NCBI RefSeq assembly: GCF_000577335.1
Contig: NZ_CBYL010000022.1
Location: forward strand, 1-59,402
Direction of reading: 5' to 3'
Length of the DNA: 59,402 nucleotides
DNA from: Faecalispora jeddahensis
GTDB taxonomy: Bacteria; Bacillota; Clostridia; Oscillospirales; Acutalibacteraceae
Each line of letters opens with the position of its first letter. The stretch's first letter is position 1. The notes beneath the pieces were generated by a model. It searched no databases and was not told the DNA's origin. It saw nothing but the letters and a program-made list of their open reading frames with translations. A program made the translations under genes and the position numbers. Below are positions 1-9,008 of this stretch, piece by piece.

Positions 1-6
1 GCATGT

Positions 7-21
7 GCAGGTTTAACCTGC
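7..21. repeat. Palindromic repeat, type A, copy 1
   Basis: Perfect palindrome GCAGGTTTAACCTGC. The stop codon (TAA on the minus strand, 13-15) of the methyltransferase gene lies in its centre. The same or closely related palindromes occur at 7338-7350, 13894-13910 and 58793-58807. Confidence 0.8.
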
Positions 22-873
22 CCAAATGGCCGTATTGCCGCAGGGCAGCACCAGACCGCTCTGTGTAACTGGGAGCCCGATTTCATCCGCCGAAACGGAG
101 CCGCCGAACTGCGTTTGTAATAGGGTTCCCAACAAATATGCCATCACTGAAGGGGACAGCCCAGTGGTGTAAGAATTCAACACAAAAAACAGGGCATCTT
201 TCGAAAGCAGCGGCACGCAAAGCTGCACCAGCGGGTACAGCTGCTCCTCGAGCTTCCACACCTCGCCGCCCGGTCCGCGCCCATAGGAGGGCGGGTCCAT
301 GATGATGCCGTCGTAGGTATTGCCCCGTCGCTGCTCGCGCTGCACGAACTTGACGCAGTCATCCACCAGCCAGCGGACGGGCTTGTCCGAAAGGCCGGAG
401 GCCGCCGCGTTTTCCCTGGCCCATGCCACCATGCCCTTGGAGGCATCCACGTGACATACCTCCGCACCGGCCGATGCGCACGCCAGCGTCGCCGCACCCG
501 TGTAGCCGAACAGGTTCAGCACCTTTACCGGTCGGTTGGCATCCCGGATTTTCTTCATGACAAAATCCCAATTCACCGCCTGCTCGGGGAAAATGCCGGT
601 GTGCTTAAAACCCATGGTCTTGAGCTGAAACGTCAGCTCGCGATATTTGATTTTCCACATGCCCGGCACCGTGCGGTATTCCTCCCAGCGCCCGCCGCCC
701 GTGTTTGAGCGCAGGTAGCGCGCGTGGGCGCGCTTCCACATCGGATGCTCGCGCGGTGTTTTCCAGATAATCTGTGGGTCGGGGCGGATCAGAATGACCT
801 CGCCCCAGCGCTCGAGCCGCTCCCCGTCGGAAGCATCGAGCAATTCGTAATCGTTCCAGTCTGCAGCTCTCAA
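13..873 (-). CDS. Class I SAM-dependent rRNA methyltransferase (RlmI/RlmL-like)
   Basis: A 286-residue cytoplasmic methyltransferase that probably methylates a base of 23S rRNA. The SAM-binding motif VLNLFGYTGAATL is near residue 118, followed by the acidic loop of motif II, and DPPSYGRG near residue 193 fits motif IV of the RlmI/RlmL C-terminal family. There is no N-terminal PUA domain as in RlmI, so the exact target is unknown. The start is a TTG, chosen because CGGAGG lies six bases upstream and no ATG fits. It follows glmM by 12 bases and is the last gene of the ruvCAB-glmM run. Its last residues (AG) and stop codon are made by a palindromic repeat, which suggests the repeat arrived at, or was selected at, the 3' end. 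Confidence 0.8.
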   Translation of the reverse strand: MRAADWNDYELLDASDGERLERWGEVILIRPDPQIIWKTPREHPMWKRAHARYLRSNTGGGRWEEYRTVPGMWKIKYRELTFQLKTMGFKHTGIFPEQAVNWDFVMKKIRDANRPVKVLNLFGYTGAATLACASAGAEVCHVDASKGMVAWARENAAASGLSDKPVRWLVDDCVKFVQREQRRGNTYDGIIMDPPSYGRGPGGEVWKLEEQLYPLVQLCVPLLSKDALFFVLNSYTTGLSPSVMAYLLGTLLQTQFGGSVSADEIGLPVTQSGLVLPCGNTAIWAG

Positions 874-885
874 ATGAATCCTCCG

Positions 886-2238
886 TTATGCCAGGCGCTC
901 GCGCACCACATCGGCTACCTCGTGCGCCAGCGCACTGATTTCGTCGTGATTTTCGCCTTCGATCATCACGCGCAGCAGCGGCTCTGTACCGGAGGGACGC
1001 ACCACAACGCGGCCTTTGGCGCCCAGACGCGCCTTGGCGCGCTCAATCGCCTCATTGACCTCGGCATCCGTGTAAAAGCGCAGCTTGCCCTCGCGGCTGA
1101 CAGTCACGTTGACCATCACCTGCGGGTAGCGGGCCATCAGCGTCGCCAGGCTCGACAAATGCGCCCTGCGGCGATTGAGGATCGTTAAGAGCTGTACACC
1201 GGTCATCTGACCGTCGCCCGTGGTGGCGTGGTCGAGGAAAATGATATGCCCGCTCTGCTCGCCGCCGAAATTATAGCCCTCCTGCAGCATCTCTTCCAGC
1301 ACATAGCGGTCGCCCACCTTTGTGGCCGCAAACTTGATGCCGTTTTCTTCGCAGAAGCGAATAAAGCCCATGTTCGTCATGATCGTGCCGACCGCGGCGC
1401 TTTTCGCCAGACGGCCCTGCGATTTCAGGTCGAGCGCGCAGATTGCCATCAGGAAATCGCCGTCCACCAGCTGGCCCTGCTCATCCACGGCAAGGCAGCG
1501 GTCGGCGTCGCCGTCGAACGCCAGACCGGCGTCCATATGATTCGCCTTCACGTATTCCATCAGCGTCTCCATATGGGTAGAGCCGCAGTTGTCGTTGATG
1601 TTCACGCCGTTCGGCGCGTCGGAGAGCATGTGGCACTCCGCGCCCAGCTCGGTAAACAGCGTCTGCGCGGTCATCGCGGAGGAACCGTTCGCGCAGTCCA
1701 GCGCAACGCGCAGGCCTTTGAGCGCGTTTTCCGGCACCGTGCTCTTCACATGATCCATATAATCCCGCAGTGCCTGGGGCGCGGCGGAAATAGAGCCGAC
1801 CTCGCCGCCGGTGGGGAACTGGGGCTTTTCCTCGTGATCGAGCACGATCGCCTCGATCTGCTCCTCGAGCGCGTCGGGCAGCTTATAGCCGGTGCTGCTG
1901 AAAATCTTGATGCCGTTGAATTCGCAGGGGTTGTGCGAAGCGGAGATCATCACACCCGCGTCGGCCCCGTACTTCTTCACCAGGTAGGCCACCGTAGGGG
2001 TAGGCACTACGCCCAGATGCACCACATTCGCGCCGATGCTGCAAAGGCCCGCGGCCAGCGCGCTTTCAAGCATGTCGGAGGAAATGCGCGTGTCCTTGCC
2101 GATCAGGATTTTCGGATGGCGCTTGCCGCCTTTACCCAATACCATCGCTGCGGCGCGGCCGATATTCATCGCCAGCTCACACGTTAAATCTGCGTTTGCG
2201 ACGCCTCTGGCGCCGTCGGTTCCAAACAATCTTCCCAT
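886..2238 (-). CDS. glmM: Phosphoglucosamine mutase GlmM
   Basis: Converts glucosamine-6-phosphate to glucosamine-1-phosphate in the cytoplasm, on the way to UDP-GlcNAc for peptidoglycan. The 450-residue length is normal. Visible motifs in order: N-terminal GTDGARG, the phosphoserine loop ISASHNP with the catalytic Ser at residue 101, the metal loop DGDADR near 243, the sugar-binding loop GEQSGH, and the phosphate-binding RPSGTEPLLRVM near the end. The reading frame is open 20 codons further upstream, but MGRLFGTDGARG is the family start and has GGGAGA just ahead of it, so 2238 is used. It follows ruvB by 85 bases and is probably co-transcribed with ruvCAB. Confidence 0.96.
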   Translation of the reverse strand: MGRLFGTDGARGVANADLTCELAMNIGRAAAMVLGKGGKRHPKILIGKDTRISSDMLESALAAGLCSIGANVVHLGVVPTPTVAYLVKKYGADAGVMISASHNPCEFNGIKIFSSTGYKLPDALEEQIEAIVLDHEEKPQFPTGGEVGSISAAPQALRDYMDHVKSTVPENALKGLRVALDCANGSSAMTAQTLFTELGAECHMLSDAPNGVNINDNCGSTHMETLMEYVKANHMDAGLAFDGDADRCLAVDEQGQLVDGDFLMAICALDLKSQGRLAKSAAVGTIMTNMGFIRFCEENGIKFAATKVGDRYVLEEMLQEGYNFGGEQSGHIIFLDHATTGDGQMTGVQLLTILNRRRAHLSSLATLMARYPQVMVNVTVSREGKLRFYTDAEVNEAIERAKARLGAKGRVVVRPSGTEPLLRVMIEGENHDEISALAHEVADVVRERLA

Positions 2239-2323
2239 GTTGCGTCTCCCATCGATCATTCGATCGTTTTTATAATAATGCCACTTTCCAAAAGGCATAT
2301 CAAATCTTAGTCATTGCCCCGCG

Positions 2324-3382
2324 TTAAAACAGCTTTTGCTGCGCACCCGTCAGATCCTCCGGCGGGGTGAGGCCCAAATGTAAATACGCCGACCGCGTCA
2401 CACAGCGCCCGCGCGGCGTACGGCTCAAAAAGCCGATTTGAATGAGATAAGGCTCGTAAACATCCTCGAGCGTAACGGATTCCTCCCCGATAGCGGCGGC
2501 AAGCGTATCCAGTCCCACCGGGCCGCCCCGGTAATACTCGATCATCGTGCGCAGCATGCGGCGGTCGTTCGCGTCAAGGCCGATTTCATCCACCTCAAGC
2601 CTTTCAAGCGCGCGCCGCGCCGCCTGAACCGTAATCACCCCGTCGCTGATCACCTGCGCAAAATCGCGCACACGGCGCAGCAGGCGGTTGGCGATACGCG
2701 GCGTGCCGCGGGAGCGGGACGCCAGCTCCAGAGCGCCCTCCGGCTCAATAGGGATGCCGAGAATCCCGGCGCTGCGGGTGACGATCTGCGCAAGCTCCTC
2801 CGGCGAATACAGCTCCAGCCGCAGCACAACGCCAAAGCGGTCGCGCAGGGGCGCCGAAAGCTGCCCCGCGCGTGTTGTCGCGCCCACCAGCGTAAACGGC
2901 GGCAGCGGCAGGTGATAAGAAGCCGCCATCTGCCCCTTGCCGGTGATGATATCGAGCGCGAAATCCTCCATCGCGGGATACAAAATTTCCTCCACACTGC
3001 GCGACAGGCGGTGAATCTCATCAATAAACAGCACGTCGCCGGGGGAAAGGTTCGTCAAAATCGCCGCCAGATCGCCCGGCTTCTCAATCGCCGGGCCAGA
3101 GGTGATGCGCACCCCCACGCCCATCTCGTTCGCGATAATTCCCGCGAGCGTCGTCTTGCCAAGGCCGGGCGGGCCATACAGCAAAACATGGTCCAGCGTT
3201 TCTTTTCTCTGTTTGGCCGCCTCCATGAACACCGCCAGATTTTCCTTGACCTTCTGCTGGCCGATGTATTCCGAAAGCTGGCGCGGGCGCAGGGGATTTT
3301 CCACCTCCGCGTCCTCGGGATTATAGTCAGGGGCGACGACACGGTTTTCCAGATCAAGTTCGTTTTCAAAGGAAAATTCCAT
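2324..3382 (-). CDS. ruvB: Holliday junction branch migration helicase RuvB
   Basis: Hexameric AAA+ motor of the RuvAB complex, which drives branch migration of Holliday junctions during recombination and repair. The Walker A motif GPPGLGKTT is at about residue 70, Walker B DEIH near 121, sensor-1 region [17 protein letters not shown] near 170, and the C-terminal winged helix ends with [15 protein letters not shown]. The 352-residue length is close to family average. The ATG has AGGAGGACGATAAGAC just upstream. It begins three bases after the ruvA stop, so translation is probably coupled. Confidence 0.97.
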   Translation of the reverse strand: MEFSFENELDLENRVVAPDYNPEDAEVENPLRPRQLSEYIGQQKVKENLAVFMEAAKQRKETLDHVLLYGPPGLGKTTLAGIIANEMGVGVRITSGPAIEKPGDLAAILTNLSPGDVLFIDEIHRLSRSVEEILYPAMEDFALDIITGKGQMAASYHLPLPPFTLVGATTRAGQLSAPLRDRFGVVLRLELYSPEELAQIVTRSAGILGIPIEPEGALELASRSRGTPRIANRLLRRVRDFAQVISDGVITVQAARRALERLEVDEIGLDANDRRMLRTMIEYYRGGPVGLDTLAAAIGEESVTLEDVYEPYLIQIGFLSRTPRGRCVTRSAYLHLGLTPPEDLTGAQQKLF

Positions 3383-3385
3383 GTC

Positions 3386-3985
3386 TTATCGTCCTCCTCC
3401 CATCGATTTCAGCGACAGCCGGATCAGCTCCTCCACAGGGAGGCTGCTGTCGAACCGGCCGACGATCTGCGCGGCCTCCGTAGGCGACCAGCCCAGCACT
3501 GCCAGCGCGCTGACCGCACCGGCCGCGTTGCCGATCGCGGGATTCACAGCGGTGTCCCCGGCAGAAACAGTTGCCACACCCATCTTTTTCACTTTATCCT
3601 TGAGCTCCAGCGCGATGCGCTGCGCGAGCTTCGGGCCCACGCCGCTGGCGCGGGACAGCGCCTTGCTGTCGCCCGAGGCCACCGCAAGCGCAACCTGTTC
3701 CGGCGACAGCTCCGACAAAATCGAAACGCCTACCTTCGCGCCCACACCGCTGACAGATGTGAGCATTTTAAAGCAATTGAGCTCCGTCATCGTGTAAAAT
3801 CCGAACAAATCGAGTGCGTCTTCACGCACGCTCAGGTACGTGAACAGACGAACCTTCTCGCCGATCTGCGGCAAAGAGCGCTGCGTGTTCATGGAGGTAA
3901 AACACTTAAAGCCCACGCCGCCGCATTCTACCACGGCAAGGTTTGGTTCTGCATGAATTAAGATGCCCGATACACTGTAAAACAT
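3386..3985 (-). CDS. ruvA: Holliday junction branch migration protein RuvA
   Basis: Tetrameric junction-binding subunit that loads RuvB. The 199-residue protein shows the N-terminal OB fold (MFYSVSGIL to LTYLSVRED region), the two helix-hairpin-helix motifs (LTSVSGVGAKVG and LSRASGVGPKLAQRI), a low-complexity linker and the C-terminal three-helix domain (ALAVLGWSPTEAAQIV) that contacts RuvB. Its ATG follows the ruvC stop codon directly (TAA then ATG), and ruvB begins three bases after its own stop, so the three genes form one tightly coupled operon. Confidence 0.96.
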   Translation of the reverse strand: MFYSVSGILIHAEPNLAVVECGGVGFKCFTSMNTQRSLPQIGEKVRLFTYLSVREDALDLFGFYTMTELNCFKMLTSVSGVGAKVGVSILSELSPEQVALAVASGDSKALSRASGVGPKLAQRIALELKDKVKKMGVATVSAGDTAVNPAIGNAAGAVSALAVLGWSPTEAAQIVGRFDSSLPVEELIRLSLKSMGGGR

Positions 3986-4495
3986 TTATCTGATTCCTCC
4001 CGACAGCATGGCGCGGCGCAAAGGCGAGCCTGCCGCCTGTCCATGGCAGATCGCCATTGCAAGCGCATCCGCTGTGTCGTCCGGCTTCGGCAGTTCCGTC
4101 AGGCACAAAAGCTTTCGCGTCATTTCCATCACCTGCGGCTTTTTCGCCTGTCCGTAACCTGTCACCGCCTGTTTTACCTGAAGCGGCGTATATTCAAATA
4201 TCGGCACTCCGGCCTTGCGCACTGCCAGCAGAATGACTCCGCGGGCCTCCGCAACGCCGATCGCGGTTGTTTTATTGTTCGTAAAATACAGCTTTTCTAT
4301 GGAGACCGCATCCGGCCGGTTGTGCGCCAGAACCGCGCACATTGAATCGTAGATCGACACCAGGCGGTCTTCAAACACCTCGCCCGCCTGCGTTGTGATT
4401 GCGCCGTATTCCATCGGGCGGTATTTGCCCGAACGCGCGCTTACCACGCCGTATCCCACGATCGCATACCCCGGGTCTATGCCCATGATTACCAT
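3986..4495 (-). CDS. ruvC: Holliday junction endonuclease RuvC
   Basis: Dimeric Mg-dependent resolvase that cuts Holliday junctions. Family signature residues are visible: MGIDPG with the first catalytic Asp, SIEKLYF with the catalytic Glu near residue 69, and the C-terminal acidic pair in KPDDTADALA. The length of 169 residues is typical. Two ATG codons are possible, at 4495 and 4486; GGTG lies upstream of both and neither is clearly favoured. It is the first gene of the ruvCAB-glmM operon. Confidence 0.95.
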   Translation of the reverse strand: MVIMGIDPGYAIVGYGVVSARSGKYRPMEYGAITTQAGEVFEDRLVSIYDSMCAVLAHNRPDAVSIEKLYFTNNKTTAIGVAEARGVILLAVRKAGVPIFEYTPLQVKQAVTGYGQAKKPQVMEMTRKLLCLTELPKPDDTADALAMAICHGQAAGSPLRRAMLSGGIR

Positions 4496-4811
4496 TTCAC
4501 CGCTCCGCTCTGTTTCGTTGTATCACCTGATAGTACTCAGTTTTTAATTATACCATAAAATCATACCTGTGAAAAGTAGTTCGGCATGCGGCGGCACATT
4601 TTGCGGCACACGAAAAACAGGCTTGTCCCCCGTGAAATGAATTCCTATTCAGTATAGCAAACGCGCTTTCTATGTCAACTCATTTTTATAAAAAAAGTTT
4701 ACAATTTGTCAAAATCGGTTGTTATCTGCGAGCCTTATCGAAACCTTTCACAAAGTCCGCATATTTGGAGCCGCTTCGCTCAAAATAAATACCGAAACGG
4801 AGGGAACGAAA
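4496..4811. other. Divergent intergenic region ruvC / ypeB
   Basis: This 316-base gap separates the leftward ruvC operon from the rightward ypeB gene. The left part holds the ruvC promoter. The right part is A/T-rich with a good ribosome binding site (GGAGGG) next to ypeB. I could not assign a ypeB promoter confidently; a forespore sigma factor promoter would be expected from the gene's biology. No small gene was seen. Confidence 0.5.
4547..4575 (-). promoter_or_regulatory. Sigma-A promoter for ruvCAB
   Basis: On the minus strand, TTTTCA and TATAAT are separated by 17 bases. The -10 is perfect and the -35 is weak. It lies about 55 bases upstream of ruvC. Confidence 0.6.
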
Positions 4812-6149
4812 ATGACCCGCAGAAGAAAAATACAAATCGGCAGCGTAGCCGCCGCGCTGGTACTGCTGCTGACCGGCACCGCCATCGGCGGCTGGTGGAC
4901 TGCAAACCGGTACCGCACGGACCTGGAATACAGCTACCGTCGTTCGCTCAGCGATTTGGGCGATTATGTGTCGAGCCTGGAAACAACGCTCACCAAGGCG
5001 GTTTATGCCAATACTTCCACGCAGCAGAACGGCGTGGCCGCGCGTTTGATGCGCGATTCCAGCGGCGCGAAGGCCGCTCTTTCGGCCCTGCCTTTAAAGG
5101 GCGACGAATTTGACAACATGAGCAAATTTCTGGCGCAGGTAGGGGATTTCTCCACTTCCCTTTCCGCCAAAATCAGCGCCGGGCAAAAAATCAGCACGGA
5201 TGAATACGAACAGATTCAAAGCCTTGGCGGATATGCAACCAAGCTGCGTCAAGGGCTCTCTCAGGTAGAGGATGAGCTTTCTGCCGGTGACCTGAAGATC
5301 GGCGAAACGGAATCTCTTGTCAAGGGGCTGAGAGCATCGCAGCCGGTGTTCAGCGATAAGCTGGAATCTGTTGCCAAGGATTTCGAGGATTACCCCCAGC
5401 TGATTTATGATGGCCCGTTCTCCGACCATATCGGCCAGCAGAAGCCAAAACTGATCGAAGGGAAAGCCGAGGTGCCGCAGGGCAACGCGCAGGTACTGGC
5501 GGCCAAATTCCTGAATGTAGATCAGTCAAAACTGACCCACACCACAGACAACGAGGGCGGTCTGCCCGCGTACAACTTTTTATACGGCGATATCCGCGTA
5601 TCCATCACCAAGGCGGGCGGGATCCCTGTGCGGCTGATGAATCCGCGTGACATCGGCACCGACAACCTGAATTACGAGGCGGCGCTGAAAAAGGCCAAGG
5701 AATTTCTGGATTCCCGCGGCTATACCGGCATGAAAGAAAGCTATTACTTCATGCACGACGGTAAATGCACCATCAACTTTGCGTACGCCATACAGGGCAC
5801 GGTGTATTATCCCGACCTGATCAAGGTATCCGTCGCGATGGACAACGGCGAAATTGTTGAGGTGGATGCGACCGGCTACGTGATGAACCATACGAATCGC
5901 GCGGTGCCCAAGGTAGCGCTGACCATGGCCGAGGCGCAGAAAAATGTCAGCCCTTACCTCACGGTAAAAGAGGGCCGGCTAGCCATTATCCCGACCCCCG
6001 GATACAACGAAGTGACCACCTACGAATTTTTATGTGAAAGCAAGGATGAAAAGAAGGAACAGGTGCTGGTCTATATCGACGCCAACGAGGGATTTGAACG
6101 CGATATCCTGATCCTGCTTTTCTCAGACAACGGCGTGCTGACGCAGTAG
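4812..6149 (+). CDS. ypeB: Spore germination protein YpeB
   Basis: A spore membrane protein of 445 residues that in Bacillus stabilises and localises the cortex-lytic enzyme SleB. It has an N-terminal signal anchor (residues about 8-27, a run of A, L, I and G) followed by WWTANRYR, a helical middle region, and C-terminal PepSY-like repeats (for example ALKKAKEFLDSRGYTG and the DNGEIVEVDATGYV strand). The start at 4812 is used because GGAGGG is just upstream; the frame is open upstream without a binding site. No sleB is next to it, unlike in Bacillus, so its partner must be encoded elsewhere. Its presence indicates a sporulating organism. Confidence 0.85.
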   Translation: MTRRRKIQIGSVAAALVLLLTGTAIGGWWTANRYRTDLEYSYRRSLSDLGDYVSSLETTLTKAVYANTSTQQNGVAARLMRDSSGAKAALSALPLKGDEFDNMSKFLAQVGDFSTSLSAKISAGQKISTDEYEQIQSLGGYATKLRQGLSQVEDELSAGDLKIGETESLVKGLRASQPVFSDKLESVAKDFEDYPQLIYDGPFSDHIGQQKPKLIEGKAEVPQGNAQVLAAKFLNVDQSKLTHTTDNEGGLPAYNFLYGDIRVSITKAGGIPVRLMNPRDIGTDNLNYEAALKKAKEFLDSRGYTGMKESYYFMHDGKCTINFAYAIQGTVYYPDLIKVSVAMDNGEIVEVDATGYVMNHTNRAVPKVALTMAEAQKNVSPYLTVKEGRLAIIPTPGYNEVTTYEFLCESKDEKKEQVLVYIDANEGFERDILILLFSDNGVLTQ

Positions 6150-6170
6150 CCGCTGAATTGCAGAAATAAA

Positions 6171-6222
6171 AACGGGGCTTGCCGCTCCCATCCGTTTCGG
6201 ATGGAGACCGTAAGCCCCGTTA
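6171..6222. terminator. Bidirectional terminator, ypeB / DUF4349 gene
   Basis: An outer stem AACGGGGCTT / AAGCCCCGT with an inner stem CCATCC / GGATGG lies between two convergent genes. Short T-rich and A-rich runs flank it. Confidence 0.75.
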
Positions 6223-6232
6223 TCATTTCGTT

Positions 6233-7216
6233 TTATTCCTGCGGCGGAAGCTGCGGAGGATTGCCGGGGTCATCCCCACCGTTCACCGGAACGGAAAGTT
6301 TTGCACGGCGCTTTTTCCGGCGCACAACCAGCCAAACAATACCGCCCACGACGGCAAGCAGCAGCAGAATCGGCAGACCGCCGATCACCACGACGAGCGC
6401 ACCCTCGCCCGCGTCACCCATCCAGCGCAGAGACTGCCGGAACTGGTACGAGATCTTTTCGCCGAGCGTTACGGGCGTTTTGTCGATAATCGTCGCCTTG
6501 CTCACTTCAAACAGGTCGACCGTAACCGTGCTGTAATTCACCAGCGAATCATACTGGCGCAGGGTGCCGGTCAGCTGTTCGATCTGGTAGGTCACATCGG
6601 CCAGAGCCTTTTCCAGCTCCACAATATCGGCCATTTTATCAGCCTTCTTCATCAGCTCCAGAAGGCGGTCCCTCTGGGTGTTCAGAGCGCTCAAATGCGC
6701 CTCGGTGTCGTAGTAGCTTTCCGTAATATTTTCGCTGCTGCTGGAAACGTTCAGCACCGAACCGATCGTGCCGGACTTTTCTTTCCACACCTTCAGCTTT
6801 TCCTGTGGAATCCGCAGTACATAATGCGCCGTGCGGCTGTCATTTTTCTGCAGCGCACCGTCGCCGTCCACACCGGATTCTTGAATGTAACCGCCAAGCT
6901 GCTCCGTGAGCGCTTGCAGCGTTTGAATCGATTGGTCAAACTCCAGCGTTTCGATACGGTAACTCAGCCGCTCTATGATCTTCTGGTCGGAAAGCGCCTT
7001 CTGCGCGGCACCAAGATCGGTTCCGCCGCCCTCCACGCCGGCGTTCTCCTGTGATTTTGCGGCGGTTGTGACCGATGAGGCCACCGAGTCCATGTTCTGA
7101 GCGGCAGCAGTCTTAGGGCTGGCGCTGCCGGCAGAGCAGGCGGTAAACAGCAGTGAGGCTGCCGCTGCCAGCATAACGGCTGAAACAGCTACCGGATGGT
7201 TTCTTCTGGTTCTCAC
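6233..7216 (-). CDS. DUF4349 lipoprotein
   Basis: A 327-residue membrane-attached protein of unknown function. It has a basic N-terminus, a hydrophobic signal and a lipobox (LFTAC), so it should be a lipoprotein. The middle has the DUF4349 pattern: a region beginning IIERLSYRIETLEFD, a long coiled-coil segment (HLSALNTQRDRLLELMKKADKMADIVELEKALADV), and a C-terminal transmembrane helix (VVVIGGLPILLLLAVVGGIVWLVV) followed by basic residues and a proline-rich tail. The GTG at 7216 is preferred because AAAGGAG lies about eight bases upstream; an upstream in-frame ATG at 7270 has no such site. It is convergent with ypeB and stands alone. Confidence 0.8.
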   Translation of the reverse strand: MRTRRNHPVAVSAVMLAAAASLLFTACSAGSASPKTAAAQNMDSVASSVTTAAKSQENAGVEGGGTDLGAAQKALSDQKIIERLSYRIETLEFDQSIQTLQALTEQLGGYIQESGVDGDGALQKNDSRTAHYVLRIPQEKLKVWKEKSGTIGSVLNVSSSSENITESYYDTEAHLSALNTQRDRLLELMKKADKMADIVELEKALADVTYQIEQLTGTLRQYDSLVNYSTVTVDLFEVSKATIIDKTPVTLGEKISYQFRQSLRWMGDAGEGALVVVIGGLPILLLLAVVGGIVWLVVRRKKRRAKLSVPVNGGDDPGNPPQLPPQE

Positions 7217-7337
7217 GGGGATCGGCTCCTTTCTGTTCCTAAAAGGGTTCCATTCTTCCGCGGGTTCCACCCGCCCGTTTTGTCTAGATTATAGCAGTCC
7301 CTTCCATTTCCTGTAAAGAAACAATCCCGTAACCACA

Positions 7338-7350
7338 CGGGTTAAACCCG
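7338..7350. repeat. Palindromic repeat, type A, copy 2
   Basis: CGGGTTAAACCCG, flanked by CATACATGTCGCG. On the opposite strand this resembles the sequence before the type A palindrome at 13894 (CCGCGATGTATTGG). It lies in the gap upstream of the DUF4349 gene. Confidence 0.65.
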
Positions 7351-7480
7351 CATACATGTCGCGGAGCAATTTGCCGAAAGCAACTGTATCTTTTTCTGTA
7401 GGAAGAACTCTATTATTTTCCAATATTTTGTTATACACTAAAAATATATAAGGATACTGTTTCACCAGGAGGAATCATAA

Positions 7481-7969
7481 ATGGAGTGTTTTAGAAGCTG
7501 TGACATTTCTGATCTTACGGAACTGGAAACGATAAGCCGGACTGCATACTCAGATGCATTTCATCATTTGCTTGATCGCAGCGACGTGGAAGCGTATGTA
7601 ATGAGCAAGTACAGCAGCGAAAATCTGAAAAAAGAGCTGGAAGACGGCGCGAACCATTTTTTGTTTTTGGAGAAAGACGGCTCAGCCGTAGGCTATATGA
7701 AATACATCCTGGAGCAAAACGCTTTGGAGATCGACAGGCTATATATTCTGAATGGTTTTAAAGACAGAGGAGCAGGTTCAAAATTTATGAAGAAAGCGGA
7801 AATGCTTGCTGCGTCTCACGGTAAAAAAGTCTTAACCCTGGGCGTGCTGGAAAAGAATCTACCGGCCATTGCCTTTTATAAAAAGAAAGGGTTTATACAG
7901 TATTCGGAAGAACCAGTTATTGTTGGCCATTCTGAATACCGCTTGCTTTTGATGAAAAAGGAGCTTTGA
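7481..7969 (+). CDS. GNAT family N-acetyltransferase
   Basis: A 162-residue cytoplasmic acetyl-CoA-dependent acetyltransferase with unknown substrate. Motif A is seen as EIDRLYILNGFKDRGAGSKFMKKAE, where the Q/RxxGxG/A acetyl-CoA loop is represented by RGAGS. Motif B follows as LGVLEKNLPAIAFYKKKGF, typical of the family. AGGAGG precedes the ATG by about eight bases. It is a single gene between DUF4349 and the arginine cluster and ends before a strong bidirectional terminator. Confidence 0.85.
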   Translation: MECFRSCDISDLTELETISRTAYSDAFHHLLDRSDVEAYVMSKYSSENLKKELEDGANHFLFLEKDGSAVGYMKYILEQNALEIDRLYILNGFKDRGAGSKFMKKAEMLAASHGKKVLTLGVLEKNLPAIAFYKKKGFIQYSEEPVIVGHSEYRLLLMKKEL

Positions 7970-8030
7970 CCCACTGAATCTGTTTGACGATTTCCTCCCT
8001 CTCAATGTATGGTGTGGACCCAGCCTGCAA

Positions 8031-8065
8031 AAAGCGCCGTTCCTCAAAAGGAACGGCGCTTTTTT
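8031..8065. terminator. Bidirectional terminator, GNAT / argF
   Basis: Stem AAAGCGCCGTTCC / GGAACGGCGCTTT with a six-base loop, T-run on the plus strand and T-run on the minus strand. It ends both the GNAT gene and the argCJBDF operon. Confidence 0.9.
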
Positions 8066-8105
8066 CGATTGATTCATAACGCACAGGGCGACTGCAAGTT
8101 CAAAA

Positions 8106-9008
8106 TCAGCCCAAGAGCTTCACCAAGACCGCCTTCTGCGCGTGCAGACGGTTCTCGGCTTCCTCAAAGATTTCATCTGCGTGCGCTTCGAACACCTCTT
8201 CGGTGATCTCTTCGCCGCGGTGGGCGGGCAGGCAGTGCAGAACCATTGCCTCCGGCGCGGCCAGCTTCAGGTTTTCCGAATTGATCTGGTACCCGGCAAA
8301 ATCGCGCTGGCGCTTCTCTTTCTCCGCTTCCATACCCATCGAAGACCAGACGTCGGTAATCACAACATCCGCTCCCGCGATCGCCTCTTCGGGCTTATCG
8401 GTCAGGAAGAAATTCGGGTTGCCCTTCGCGAATTCCAGCACCCGCGCGTCCGGCTCGTAGCCCTTGGGGCACGCCGCCGAAACCTTCATCCCCATCTTGA
8501 GGCCGCCGACCGCCAGCGAATTGAGCATGTTGTTTCCGTCGCCAATAAAGCACATCTTCAGGCCGTCGAGCTGGCCGCGCGCCTCGCGGATCGTCATCAG
8601 GTCTGCCAGCACCTGGCAGGGGTGGGCAAAATCCGTCAGGCCGTTAATGACCGGGATCGAGCCGTACTCCGCCAGAGCCTCCACCTCAGACTGTTCATAG
8701 GTGCGGATCATGATGCCGTCAAGGTACCGCGACAGCACGCGGGCGGTGTCCTGCACCGGCTCGCCGCGGCCGATCTGCAAATCACTGGACGAAAGGAACA
8801 GCGGGTATCCGCCCAGCTGGTACATGCCGGTTTCAAACGACACGCGCGTTCTGGTAGACGCCTTCTGGAAGATCATACCCAGCGTTTTGCCCGCAAGGCG
8901 CGGGTGCGGAATATTGTGTTTCTTTTCATATTTCAGTTGATCCGCCGTGTTGAGGATGTCTGTAATCTCCTCTGCAGACAGATCAAGCATTTTCAGCAAG
9001 TGTTTCAT
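8106..9008 (-). CDS. argF: Ornithine carbamoyltransferase
   Basis: Makes citrulline from ornithine and carbamoyl phosphate. The 300-residue protein has the carbamoyl phosphate motif STRTR at residues 51-55, HPCQ near 130, the ornithine-binding region around DVWSSMG, and HCLPAHRGEE near 261. The reading frame is open 44 codons upstream, but MKHLLKMLDLS is the natural start and GAGGAGG lies just ahead of it. Its ATG overlaps the argD stop by four bases (ATGA), so translation is coupled. It is the last gene of argCJBDF. Confidence 0.96.
   Translation of the reverse strand: MKHLLKMLDLSAEEITDILNTADQLKYEKKHNIPHPRLAGKTLGMIFQKASTRTRVSFETGMYQLGGYPLFLSSSDLQIGRGEPVQDTARVLSRYLDGIMIRTYEQSEVEALAEYGSIPVINGLTDFAHPCQVLADLMTIREARGQLDGLKMCFIGDGNNMLNSLAVGGLKMGMKVSAACPKGYEPDARVLEFAKGNPNFFLTDKPEEAIAGADVVITDVWSSMGMEAEKEKRQRDFAGYQINSENLKLAAPEAMVLHCLPAHRGEEITEEVFEAHADEIFEEAENRLHAQKAVLVKLLG

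Noticed and set aside
2438-3961. A 507-codon frame opposite ruvB and ruvA
   Set aside because: No domain, strongly Arg/Gln-rich, and crosses two conserved genes.
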